Shown here: piece after piece, positions 27,035 through 36,203 of the stretch
How positions within the stretch are numbered: the stretch's first letter is position 1
Layout: each line of letters begins with the position of its first letter
Origin: Deinococcus grandis
GTDB taxonomy: Bacteria; Deinococcota; Deinococci; Deinococcales; Deinococcaceae
Length of the DNA stretch: 64,000 nt
Assembly: GCF_001485435.1 (NCBI RefSeq)
Contig: NZ_BCMS01000001.1
Location: forward strand, 2,743,501-2,807,500
Direction: 5' to 3'
Made by a program: the position numbers and the translations under genes
Notes under the pieces: model-generated
Told to the model about the DNA's origin: nothing
Database searches by the model: none
What the model saw: only the letters and a program-made list of their open reading frames with translations

Positions 27035-27535
27035 TCAGCCTGACCCGACATTGAGGGAACCGTCATCCGCCGTCAGCTCCGCCCGGACCGCCATCAATGC
27101 GTGACCCAGCAGGTTCGCCCCCCACGCCTGCCGCGCACCCGGCGCGTCCTGCTCGCTGAACCCCACACCCCAGACCCGGTCGTTCGGGGCGGCCTCCACC
27201 AGTTCCGCCACGCCAGTGCCCAGCAGCGCCGCCCGCAGCCGCGCGTTCTGCCCGAACTTCAGACGCAGCATGTCCAGCGCCACCCCGAACCGCTCCGCCG
27301 CCCAGCTATCATCGTCGTAGGGGCTCACGCGGCGGCCCAACGCCTTGCATTCGCCGGGCGTGCGGGCCGCCAGGATCGCCTGCCGGGTCACCTCATCCCC
27401 GAACAGCGCAGCCTTGCGGGCCATCAGGTATTGTTCGGCCCACTGGTACGTGACCCCGCCTTCCGTGAACACGCTGGGGTGAAAGTTCGAGAACGGATGC
27501 GCGGTGCGGTAGAAGAACACGGGCTCGGCGCTCAT
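27035..27535 (-). CDS. NADAR-family N-glycosidase (YbiA-like)
   Basis: A 166-residue NADAR-domain protein. The family includes YbiA, which hydrolyses the N-glycosidic bond of reactive early riboflavin intermediates, and homologues that remove ADP-ribose from guanine. The signature blocks are FSNFHPSVF, TYQWAEQYLMARKAALFGD, DMLRLKFGQNARLRAALLGTG and DRVWGVGFS. The start MSAEPVFF at 27535 is preferred, with AAGGAAA upstream. NADAR proteins are sometimes linked to phage defence and ADP-ribosylation; no such partner is seen here. Confidence 0.8.
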   Translation of the reverse strand: MSAEPVFFYRTAHPFSNFHPSVFTEGGVTYQWAEQYLMARKAALFGDEVTRQAILAARTPGECKALGRRVSPYDDDSWAAERFGVALDMLRLKFGQNARLRAALLGTGVAELVEAAPNDRVWGVGFSEQDAPGARQAWGANLLGHALMAVRAELTADDGSLNVGSG

Positions 27536-27598
27536 GTGCCCAGTTTCCTTCAGGTGGACTTGCCGTCGCATCGGCCGTGTGGCTCAGTGAGGGGCTGT

Positions 27599-27826
27599 TC
27601 AGGTGACCGGGGGGACGTCCGCAGATCCGCCCAGCCAGGGGAGCACGGCGCCCACCTGCACGACGCAGAAGCGGTGCCCGTCCGGGTCGGCCAGCACCAC
27701 GAAGTCCGAGTCCGGCGGGTACGTCCAGTCGGGCCGCGTGGCCCCCAGCGCGAGCAGGCGGGTGACTTCCGCCGCCTGCTCCCGGACGGACAGAGCGTGA
27801 CACGAGCGGATTACATACCCGTCCAT
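27599..27826 (-). pseudogene. C-terminal fragment of a VOC/glyoxalase-family protein
   Basis: About 75 residues correspond to the second half of a VOC domain protein: EQAAEVTRLLALGATRPDW followed by DSDFVVLADPDGHRFCVVQ, the usual end of the family. The first half, with its metal ligand, is absent; translation upstream of 27826 shows no match to it and enters the repeat-rich gap. Full members have about 120-130 residues, so this is a truncated remnant. Confidence 0.6.
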
Positions 27827-27930
27827 CCCAGGGCACGGAGTGAACGCACCCTCCGGTCGGCAACCGGCGAGAGGCTCGGCTGGCCGTTCACCAAACGGAG
27901 CGAGAGGCGCCGCTCCATGCCTGCACCGTT

Positions 27931-28027
27931 CACAGCAGTCTCCAGTTCCACCGAAGGGCCAACACCACGCCCTTCAACACCATTCCCAACCGCTGGTGTT
28001 GACGGGTTCTCGCTCAGCTCGTGTCAG
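27931..28027. repeat. 97-bp structured repeat, copy 1 (pseudoknot-capable)
   Basis: Aligned without gaps to 28211-28307, this copy is identical at 81 of 97 positions. GAAGGGC (27953-27959) pairs with GCCCTTC (27969-27975). The loop CAACACCA (27960-27967) is fully complementary to TGGTGTTG (27994-28001), so an H-type pseudoknot can form. Confidence 0.7.
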
Positions 28028-28210
28028 ACGGGATCAGATTGACTTGCCTGCACCGTGATCCCGTTCCGTTGTCCCCTCTGCCCCAGGGACTCGAAGAGAT
28101 GCGTCGCAGAGAGGGAAGGAGCCGTAGAGCTGCGCAGTGGAAGAGCGACAGGGCGGAAGGGTGAGGGGGCCACCCGGCGACCCTGAACGTAAATCACTTG
28201 AAACCCTTAT

Positions 28211-28307
28211 CACAGCGGTTTCCAGTTCCATTGAAGGGCCAACAGCACGCCCTTCAATTCCACTTCCAACCGCTGTTGTATGCGGGTACTCGCTCTGCTC
28301 GTTTCAG
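28211..28307. repeat. 97-bp structured repeat, copy 2 (pseudoknot-capable)
   Basis: TTGAAGGGC (28231-28239) pairs with GCCCTTCAA (28249-28257). The loop CAACAGC (28240-28246) is complementary to GCTGTTG (28272-28278). The loop differs from copy 1 by C to G, and the partner strand has changed to stay complementary, with a register shift of two nucleotides. Confidence 0.7.
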
Positions 28308-28463
28308 GGATGCTGAGGGAGCCCCTCAACACCCCTGAAAACCGCTGTCAGAGGCCTTGACGAAGCCCCTTACCGCTTCTGATCACCGCTCTCAAGGTCT
28401 AGTCGCGACGCCCCACCACCTGCCCGCCGAGCACAGGGTCTAGACAGACCGCGCAGAACAACA

Positions 28464-28504
28464 GGGCGGCCGGTCACATCAGGCAGCGCCTTGCCCGGCC
28501 GCCC
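28464..28504. other. Long-stem hairpin upstream of the Ig-like lipoprotein gene
   Basis: GGGCGGCCGG (28464-28473) pairs perfectly with CCGGCCGCCC (28495-28504) around a 21-nt loop. No T tract follows, so it may be a terminator remnant or a leader structure. Confidence 0.45.
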
Positions 28505-28667
28505 CATACAGTCACGGTGCGGTCACGCCTCCTTCCCTACTGTGCCGCACAGCGCAGCCCAGTGCATCCACGCCAACGAACTTGGGGAGGAAGTGAGGAC
28601 ACGATTGCTCAGCTGCGCGCAGACGGTCATGACAACACCCGCCCACCTTGCCACCTGGAGGATTCCC

Positions 28668-30326
28668 ATGTCACGACGCTCCCTTCCCTGGATGACTGCC
28701 CTGATCTGCACCGGCCTGCTGAGTTCCTGCCGCATCGATCCACCGGTGCCAGATACCCTCGCTTCCATCACGCTGGCCTGCACGCCACAAGCCATCACAG
28801 TCGGCGCGACGACCACCTGCACGCCCCAGGCCAAGACGTCCTCAGGCGCTGTGATGACCAGCCCCCCGGCCATCAGCCTGACCAGCAGTGCACCCGACGT
28901 GCTGGCCGTGTCGGGAGCCATGACCGCTGCGGGCGTGAAAGCAGGGACAGCCAACCTGATCGCCCGCAGCGGATCCGTGACGTCCAACGCCGTGAGCGTC
29001 ACCGTCGCTCAGGACAACACGCTGGCCTCCATTCAGCTCACGTGCTCGGCGGACAGCATTGAGACAAGCGGAACGTCGACCTGCACAGCCCGCGGTCTCA
29101 ACTCCGCCGGCGCACCGCTGACCACGCAACCCGCGTTCGAGTTCCGGAGCAGCAACGCGGCGGTCGCCACCATCAGCCCTGGCGGTGTGGTGACCGGTGT
29201 CACGCCCGGGCAGACCAGCCTGACTGCCCGCAGTGGCACTGTGACCTCACCCGCGCTCACCCTGACCGTTACAGCGCCCGCGGCGCGCGGCACCATGCAG
29301 GTGACGGTGAGGGACGCCTCGACACGAGCCGCCCTGTCCGGCGTATCCTTCGAATTCTGCCGCACCACACCGACCTGCGTCACGGTGAGACCAGCGGACA
29401 ATCCGGCCGGCGTCTACAATCTGGACGTCCCCGGTGACACCTACGCCCGTCTGGTCATCCGGAAGGACGGATACCGTGAGGGCGAGTACCTGAACCTCAC
29501 CGTGCCCGCGGGGCAGACGACGGTTCTGGAACCATTCCTGGCTCTTGACCAGGCGATCCAGGGAGACGGCACCGTTCATGGTCGCGTCCTGGACGCCACC
29601 ACCGGCGCCGCACTGGCTGGCGTGACGATCACCGCCCGCGCCGGGCTGAGCGGCAGTCAGGTCACGCAGAGCGTCACCAGCGATGCCAGTGGCCGCTACT
29701 CGCTGACACTGCCGACCGGGTATTACGCCCTGTCCGCCAGCAAGTCGGGCTACATCAGCACCTCCAGCACCGTTTCTGTCATCGGTCAGCAGACCGTGGA
29801 CGTGGGCGACCGCGCCCTGAGTCCCGAACTCACCGGCAGCGGAGAGTGGCGCTTTGTCCTCAACTGGGGAGCGGAGCCCTCCGACCTCGACTCTCACCTG
29901 ACTGGCCCGGCGGCGGACGGCAGCCGGTTCCATGTGGCATGGTACGCACGAACCTCGACGGACAGCCTCGGCAGCGTGAATCTCGATGTGGACGATACCG
30001 ACAGTTACGGCCCGGAGACGATCACCGTGACGGAAACGCCCGAAGGACTGCTGCGGTACTCCGTGCACGATTACAGCGACCGGGGCGACAGCCAGTCCGG
30101 AGCCCTGAGCAGCTCAGGCGCACGGGTGCAGGTCTTCCGCGGCACTGCGCTGATCGCGACCTATAACGTACCCAGCGGACAGGGCGATCTGTGGACCGTG
30201 TTCACCCTGGACCTGACGGATCCGAACACCCCGAAACTCGTTCCGGTGAACACCATCTCGACCGTTGGCGCCTCCGAACAGGTCCAGCGGACACCGGGCG
30301 TCAAGCACCCGATCTCTCTGCCCTGA
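28668..30326 (+). CDS. Ig-like/carboxypeptidase-regulatory-like surface lipoprotein
   Basis: A 552-residue secreted protein. The signal peptide ends in the lipobox LLSSC, predicting a lipid-anchored surface protein. Two bacterial Ig-like (Big_2) modules follow (about 32-113 and 118-206; SSNAAVATISPGGVVTGVTPG is diagnostic), then two carboxypeptidase-regulatory-like beta modules (about 213-290 and 305-385), and a C-terminal domain with WGAEPSDLDSHLTGP and DVDDTDSYGPETITV resembling YfaP/DUF2135. No catalytic residues are evident; a structural or adhesive role is likely but unproven. GGAGGATTCCC precedes the ATG at 28668. GC content is slightly lower than its neighbours. Confidence 0.8.
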   Translation: MSRRSLPWMTALICTGLLSSCRIDPPVPDTLASITLACTPQAITVGATTTCTPQAKTSSGAVMTSPPAISLTSSAPDVLAVSGAMTAAGVKAGTANLIARSGSVTSNAVSVTVAQDNTLASIQLTCSADSIETSGTSTCTARGLNSAGAPLTTQPAFEFRSSNAAVATISPGGVVTGVTPGQTSLTARSGTVTSPALTLTVTAPAARGTMQVTVRDASTRAALSGVSFEFCRTTPTCVTVRPADNPAGVYNLDVPGDTYARLVIRKDGYREGEYLNLTVPAGQTTVLEPFLALDQAIQGDGTVHGRVLDATTGAALAGVTITARAGLSGSQVTQSVTSDASGRYSLTLPTGYYALSASKSGYISTSSTVSVIGQQTVDVGDRALSPELTGSGEWRFVLNWGAEPSDLDSHLTGPAADGSRFHVAWYARTSTDSLGSVNLDVDDTDSYGPETITVTETPEGLLRYSVHDYSDRGDSQSGALSSSGARVQVFRGTALIATYNVPSGQGDLWTVFTLDLTDPNTPKLVPVNTISTVGASEQVQRTPGVKHPISLP

Positions 30327-30383
30327 TCTCCGGACCAAAAGTACGCTGAACCAAATCCCCGGCCGATCCACTCGGCAGGAAGA

Positions 30384-30432
30384 GTACCGGCTCCTCAGCC
30401 CCTTCAATCGGTTGAGGAACCGGTACCTTTTT
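30384..30432 (+). terminator. Terminator after the Ig-like lipoprotein gene
   Basis: GTACCGG-C-TCCTCA (30384-30397) pairs with TGAGGA-A-CCGGTAC (30413-30426) and is followed by TTTTT, a strong intrinsic terminator. Confidence 0.85.
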
Positions 30433-30521
30433 GAAATGTCTCCCGGACCCCATCCTTGCCACCGTTTCCTATGCCAGAGCTTCCCGAACAATCCGACTCG
30501 CGCCCGGTATCATGCGGGGCG

Positions 30522-32006
<1,485 letters not shown>

Positions 32007-32008
32007 GG

Positions 32009-32443
32009 ATGGATCTCCGCCCCGCCTCTGTGGCTGATCTGCCTGCCCTGACCGACGCGTTCCGCGCGACGTTCGGCGCGGCGCCGTGGAACGAGGCGTG
32101 GACGGACGAATCGGCCCGCGCGGCCCTGAGTGACCTGCTCGCCACGCCCCGGAGTGCCGCTCTGGTCGCCTGGGACGGGGCCGTGTGCGTGGGGGCGGTG
32201 CTGGGACGCGATCAGGTGCGGGATTCGTTCCTGTCGCACGAGGTGCAGGAGATGTTCGTGCGGCCCGAACGTCAGCGCGGCGGGGTGGGCCGGGCGCTGC
32301 TGGACGCGCATCTGGCGGCTGCTTCGGCGCGTGGGGTGACGAACGTGTCGCTCCTGACCGCGCGGGAGTCACCGGCCGAGGCGTTCTACAGCCACCTCGG
32401 GTTCCGGCGGGCGGGGCGGATGGTGCTGCTCGTCCGGCCCTGA
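32009..32443 (+). CDS. GNAT-family N-acetyltransferase
   Basis: A 144-residue GNAT acetyltransferase using acetyl-CoA. Motif A is VQEMFVRPERQRGGVGRALLDAHLAAA (the Q/RxxGxG/A CoA loop), and motif B ends with SPAEAFYSHLGFRRAG. It starts two nucleotides after the proS stop, with GAGG overlapping the proS end, so it is cotranscribed. The substrate is unknown; linkage to proS is not known to be functional. Confidence 0.82.
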   Translation: MDLRPASVADLPALTDAFRATFGAAPWNEAWTDESARAALSDLLATPRSAALVAWDGAVCVGAVLGRDQVRDSFLSHEVQEMFVRPERQRGGVGRALLDAHLAAASARGVTNVSLLTARESPAEAFYSHLGFRRAGRMVLLVRP

Positions 32444-32454
32444 AGCAGCGCGGC

Positions 32455-32497
32455 AAGGAAGGAGGCCACCCAGATTGACCGGGTGGCCTCCTTCCTT
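32455..32497. terminator. Bidirectional terminator after proS operon
   Basis: A perfect 17-bp stem: AAGGAAGGAGGCCACCC (32455-32471) with its complement at 32481-32497, around a 9-nt loop. It lies between convergent genes. Confidence 0.85.
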
Positions 32498-32508
32498 GTG
32501 CTGTGGGT

Positions 32509-34737
32509 TCAGCGTCCGCCGAGGTTCGGGGGCTCGCCCAGGCGCAGCCACAGGAACTGCGTGTCGTCCTTCACGCCGGGGCCGCGTCCGCCGGTGGCGG
32601 GGTAGTTGTTGTCGTTGGCGATCAGGAGGGTGGTGGGGTTCAGAAGGGTGACGTTCTCGATGGTGACGTACGGGAAGGTCAGGGTGCCGCCGCGCGTGTC
32701 GGGCGCGAGGCCCTGCGGGTCGGCGATGTTCATCAGGTCGGCGATCAGGGTCTTCTGGAAGGTGCCGTCGGCGTTCAGGCGTTTGAGGTCGATCAGGTAC
32801 ACGCGTTTGTTGCGGGCGTCGGTGTGGACCTTACTGTCGCGTTCCAGCACGAGGTACTGGGTGTCGTTGACGGTGGCGAGGTCGCCGATGGCGTCGCTGC
32901 CCGCGTCGAGGGCGTAGCGGCCCGCGAGGCTCCACTGGCGGGTGGCGAGGTTCAGGGCGTTCAGGCGCAGCTGGCCGGGCAGGTCGCCGGTGACGGTCTT
33001 TTCCAGCAGGCCGTACAGGGTGGTGCCGTCGGCGCTCAGGGCGAGACCCTCGAAACCGCCGCTGGCGCCCAGGGTGGCGTCGGCGCTGCTGGTGCCCTGC
33101 GTGAAGGCGGGGTGCTGGGGGCTGCGGACCTCGGGCGCGGCCATCTGCGCGGCGACGCGCGCGCCGGTGGCGGGGAAATCGGTGAAGAAGCCGTCCACGC
33201 CGGCGCGCAGCAGCTGGCGCATTTCCTCTTCGGGGTTCCCGGCGTACGTGGGCAGCAGGTAGGTGGGTTCGCTGCGCAGCGTCCAGGGGTGCACGAGCAG
33301 CCCGGCGGCGTGCGCGCGGGTGACGAAGTCGGTGGTGTCGCCCCTGTCGGTGATGATCCAGCGTTTGGTGGGGCCGACGCCGCTGGCGTACGTGGCGAGG
33401 TCACGCAGGCCCTCGGGGGTGGTCAGGGCGTCGTACCGGCGGGTGTCGCCGCTGGCGGTCCAGTCGTAGGGGGCCTCGGTGTGGCCGCTGACGAGTTGCA
33501 CGAGCGGCAGGGTGACGCCCGCGGCGGGCATGATGCGGGTCTTGAGTTCGCGGAGGTTGGCGGTTTCGAACGACTGGATGAACACGCGGGCGGGGTCGGT
33601 GAATTTCTCGCGGGTCAGCGTGTCGATCAGCAGCTGGCCCGTGTCGAACCCGGCGGCTTTCATGTAGGTGGGGTGTTTCGTTTCGGGGTAGATGCCGACC
33701 TTGCGGCCGGTGCGGGTTTCCGTGTCGCGGACGAGCGCGATGATCTCGGCGAGGGTGGGGACCTCGAAGCGGCCGTCGAAGGCGCGGCCGCGCAGCGCGG
33801 GGAGGCGTTCCACGGCGCGCAGGGTCTTGAGTTCCGCCAGGGTGAAGTCCTCCACCCAGTACCCGGTGACGCTGGTCCCGTCGAGCGTCTTGGTCCGCAC
33901 GCGGTCCTCGAACTCGGGGCGGGTGGCGACGTCGGTGGTGGCCTCCGTGACCTTGCCGTCCTTGTCGAGGACGACCATGACGGGTTCGTGGCGGGCGACG
34001 AGCACGCCGTCCTTCGTGACGACGAGGTCGGGTTCGATGAAGTCCGCGCCGCCCTCGATGGCGACCCGGTAGCTGTCCAGGGTGTGTTCGGGGCGGGTGC
34101 CGCTGCTGCCGCGGTGCGCGATCACGATGGGGTTCTGGCCGCGCAGGGTGGGCCGCCCGTGCAGGTTCGGGGTGGGGGTGGGGGCGCCCAGCAGGCGGCC
34201 GTCGGCGCTGAAGTGCAGCAGGTACGGGCCGAACTCGTCCCCGATCCACAGGGTGCCGTCGGGGGCGACCACGAAGCCTTCCGGGTCGAAGTCCGCGCCG
34301 GTCAGCAGGCGGTCGGGGGTGGCCTCGTTCACGATCTGCCACGGCACGCGGCGGTCCGGGTCGCGCAGGTTGATGAAGCCGCGCACGCCGACCTGCCCGG
34401 TCCCGTCCTTCGCGGCGGTGTTCGGCGCGACGCTCAGGCGGTACAGGCGCAGGAGGTAGTCGGCGCTGTTGTTCTTCGCGCCGAAGCCGTTGTCACTCAG
34501 GAAGAGGTACTCGCCGCCTGCCGTGAACTGTACTCCGCTGAAGCCCTGCACCGGCTGCCCCTGGAAGCGGGTCTGGCCGCGCAGACCGCCGTTCCAGGCG
34601 CCGCTGGCCGGTCCGTCGGCGAGGGTGTCGGCGGGCAGCTGCGCGAAGCCGGTCAGGGTGACGGCAGGCAGGGTGGCGGCGCACGCGCCTCCCAGCGAGA
34701 GGGTCAGGGCCAGCAGGGCGGTCTTCAGGGGTCGCAT
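32509..34737 (-). CDS. Secreted phytase-like protein with inserted glycerophosphodiester phosphodiesterase domain
   Basis: A 742-residue exported protein with a signal peptide (about 20 residues, ending ACAA). Residues 25-195 match the esterase-like-activity-of-phytase family (FSGVQFTAGGEYLFLSDNGFG, DPEGFVVAPDGTLWIGDEFGPYL). At about 203 a complete GDPD domain begins with IAHRGSSGTRPEHTLDSY (His208-Arg209 catalytic motif) and FIEPDLVVTKDGVLV, ending near residue 525 (DGFFTDFP). The phytase-like fold then resumes with GGFEGLALSADGTTLYGLLE to the end. The GDPD part hydrolyses glycerophosphodiesters; the other part may remove further phosphate, an inference consistent with extracellular phosphate scavenging. 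Confidence 0.85.
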   Translation of the reverse strand: MRPLKTALLALTLSLGGACAATLPAVTLTGFAQLPADTLADGPASGAWNGGLRGQTRFQGQPVQGFSGVQFTAGGEYLFLSDNGFGAKNNSADYLLRLYRLSVAPNTAAKDGTGQVGVRGFINLRDPDRRVPWQIVNEATPDRLLTGADFDPEGFVVAPDGTLWIGDEFGPYLLHFSADGRLLGAPTPTPNLHGRPTLRGQNPIVIAHRGSSGTRPEHTLDSYRVAIEGGADFIEPDLVVTKDGVLVARHEPVMVVLDKDGKVTEATTDVATRPEFEDRVRTKTLDGTSVTGYWVEDFTLAELKTLRAVERLPALRGRAFDGRFEVPTLAEIIALVRDTETRTGRKVGIYPETKHPTYMKAAGFDTGQLLIDTLTREKFTDPARVFIQSFETANLRELKTRIMPAAGVTLPLVQLVSGHTEAPYDWTASGDTRRYDALTTPEGLRDLATYASGVGPTKRWIITDRGDTTDFVTRAHAAGLLVHPWTLRSEPTYLLPTYAGNPEEEMRQLLRAGVDGFFTDFPATGARVAAQMAAPEVRSPQHPAFTQGTSSADATLGASGGFEGLALSADGTTLYGLLEKTVTGDLPGQLRLNALNLATRQWSLAGRYALDAGSDAIGDLATVNDTQYLVLERDSKVHTDARNKRVYLIDLKRLNADGTFQKTLIADLMNIADPQGLAPDTRGGTLTFPYVTIENVTLLNPTTLLIANDNNYPATGGRGPGVKDDTQFLWLRLGEPPNLGGR

Positions 34738-34785
34738 GTGCCGTCCACCCTCGCGCCGGGTGGTCAGGGGCGTGTGCGCGCCCGG

Positions 34786-35025
34786 TCAGGGAGCGGTCAG
34801 GGGTGGGCAGGCTCCGGGCGGGGGCCGCAGGATGACGGGCATCAGGGTTTGCGCCCCGAGCGTGACGGGCGGGTGCCGCCACCGCAGGGCGGCGCAACTG
34901 GACCGATCCGGGGAGTACGTGACGTGGAACGCGGCTGGCGCGGCGTTCAGGCTGGCGCGGATCGCCGGGGCGGCGGTGAAGAGCGGCAGGACGGACAGCG
35001 GCAGGGCGAGCAGCGTGGCGAGCAT
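34786..35025 (-). CDS. Small putative exported protein
   Basis: A 79-residue frame starting MLATLLALPLSVLPLFTAAPAIRA, a good signal-peptide-like segment, with GGAGGAG 6 nt before the ATG. The remainder is short and contains two Cys residues. I recognise no family. The clear ribosome site and signal peptide are the main support; it might be cotranscribed with the phosphodiesterase gene 48 nt downstream. Confidence 0.5.
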   Translation of the reverse strand: MLATLLALPLSVLPLFTAAPAIRASLNAAPAAFHVTYSPDRSSCAALRWRHPPVTLGAQTLMPVILRPPPGACPPLTAP

Positions 35026-35102
35026 GGGTCTCCTCCTGGCCCGAGTGTCGTTCGGGGAGCGTGACCGTCCCGTGACTGGCCCGTGCACTGGCGAAATCCA
35101 AT

Positions 35103-35138
35103 CCAGTTGACAAGTTTACTCAACTGGTCTGGTATCCT
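35103..35138 (+). promoter_or_regulatory. Promoter with overlapping palindromic operator
   Basis: CCAGTTGA (35103-35110) and TCAACTGG (35120-35127) form a perfect inverted repeat with a 9-nt spacer. It includes the -35 hexamer TTGACA (35107-35112). An extended -10, TGGTATCCT, ends at 35138. A repressor of the binding-protein gene probably sits here; the regulator family is not identifiable. Confidence 0.6.
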
Positions 35139-35146
35139 GTGAGGAT

Positions 35147-36121
35147 ATGAAGCGTGCCCTGCTCCCCCTCCTGACCCTCAGCCTGATCGCCAGCGCCAGC
35201 GCGCAGCAGGCGAAAGAACTGCGCCTGGGCGTGTTCCCGAACGTCACCCACGCTGCCGGACTGGTCGGCGTGCAGCGCGGCCTGATCCAGAAGAACCTCC
35301 CGGACGGCGTGAAACTGGTCGTCAAGGAATTCGCCAATGGCAGCCAGATCAACGAGGCCTTCGCCGCGGGCGCCATCGACGCCGCGTACGTCGGCCCCGG
35401 CCCCGCCATGAACGCCTTCATGCGCGGCGTGCCCATCCAGGTGTACGCGGGCGCCGCGAACGCCGGGGCGGTGCTGGTCGCCCGCAAGGACAGCGGCGTG
35501 CGGAACGTCAAGGGGCTGGCCGGGAAGAAGGTCGCGGTGCCCACGCGCGGCAGCACCCAGGACATCAGCCTGCGGCACCTGCTGCACGAGAACGGCCTGA
35601 AAGCCACCGACGAGGGCGGCACCGTCAGCATCGTCCCCATTGACCCGGCGAACATGCCCGCCGCGTTCGCCGCGAAACAGGTGGACGCCGCGCTCGTGCA
35701 GGAACCCTGGGGCGCCGTCATGGAAACCCAGGGCGCGAAGCTGATCGTGAACGAGAAGGGCATCTGGGAGGGCGGCAACTACACCACCACCGTCCTGACC
35801 GTGAACACGAAGTACGCCGCCGCGAACGCCGACACCGTCAAGGGCCTCCTGAAGGGCCACCTCGCCGCGATCACCTACATCAAGGGCAGCAACGCCGGCG
35901 CGCAGAAAGCCATCGCCGAGCAGATCTACACCTTCACCGGCAAGCGCCCCAACACCAACGAGCTGTTCAAGGCGCTGGCCCGCACGCGCGTCACCTGGGA
36001 CATCAACCTCAAGACCCTCGCGGAGTACGCGCAGCTGAACAAGGAGGCGGGCTTCGCGCGGGACGTGCCGGACCTGAACCGCTTCGTGAACCTCGACCTG
36101 ATCCGCAGCCTCGCGAAGTAA
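35147..36121 (+). CDS. Orphan ABC substrate-binding protein, sulfonate/nitrate/taurine type
   Basis: A 324-residue periplasmic binding protein with a signal peptide ending SASA. It belongs to the SsuA/TauA/NMT1 group: LRLGVFPNVTHAAGLVGVQRGLI, then GSQINEAFAAGAIDAAYVGPGPAMNAF and QVDAALVQEPWGAVM. The ligand could be an aliphatic sulfonate, taurine, nitrate or a thiamine precursor; the sequence does not decide. GTGAGGAT precedes the ATG. No permease or ATPase gene is adjacent, which is unusual, so these must be elsewhere or were lost. The promoter carries a clear palindrome. Confidence 0.83.
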   Translation: MKRALLPLLTLSLIASASAQQAKELRLGVFPNVTHAAGLVGVQRGLIQKNLPDGVKLVVKEFANGSQINEAFAAGAIDAAYVGPGPAMNAFMRGVPIQVYAGAANAGAVLVARKDSGVRNVKGLAGKKVAVPTRGSTQDISLRHLLHENGLKATDEGGTVSIVPIDPANMPAAFAAKQVDAALVQEPWGAVMETQGAKLIVNEKGIWEGGNYTTTVLTVNTKYAAANADTVKGLLKGHLAAITYIKGSNAGAQKAIAEQIYTFTGKRPNTNELFKALARTRVTWDINLKTLAEYAQLNKEAGFARDVPDLNRFVNLDLIRSLAK

Positions 36122-36136
36122 ACAGGCTTCGTCCGC

Positions 36137-36163
36137 GCCGCCCCCGACGTCACCGGGGGCGGC
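36137..36163 (+). terminator. Hairpin after the orphan binding-protein gene
   Basis: GCCGCCCCCG (36137-36146) pairs with CGGGGGCGGC (36154-36163), followed by GTTCGCCCTTT, a weak T tract. Confidence 0.5.
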
Positions 36164-36203
36164 GTTCGCCCTTTCTGGCGCGGGTGCACTACACTGGGAC
36201 GCT

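Larger units (their letters stand above)
27827..28667. other. Gene-poor, hairpin-rich intergenic region of about 840 bp
   Basis: No supported gene was found. The stretch holds two copies of a 97-bp element (27931-28027 and 28211-28307), a 9-bp stem ACGGGATCA (28028-28036) with TGATCCCGT (28056-28064), a TTTCAGGG/CCCTGAAA stem at 28302-28340, repeated short ACCGCT motifs, and a 10-bp stem at 28464-28504. It borders a truncated gene, so it may be an old insertion or recombination site. Confidence 0.6.

Noticed and set aside
27827..28490. Possible small genes in the gap upstream of the Ig-like lipoprotein
   Set aside because: Available frames are short, lack ribosome sites or promoter-start spacing, and overlap the structured repeats.
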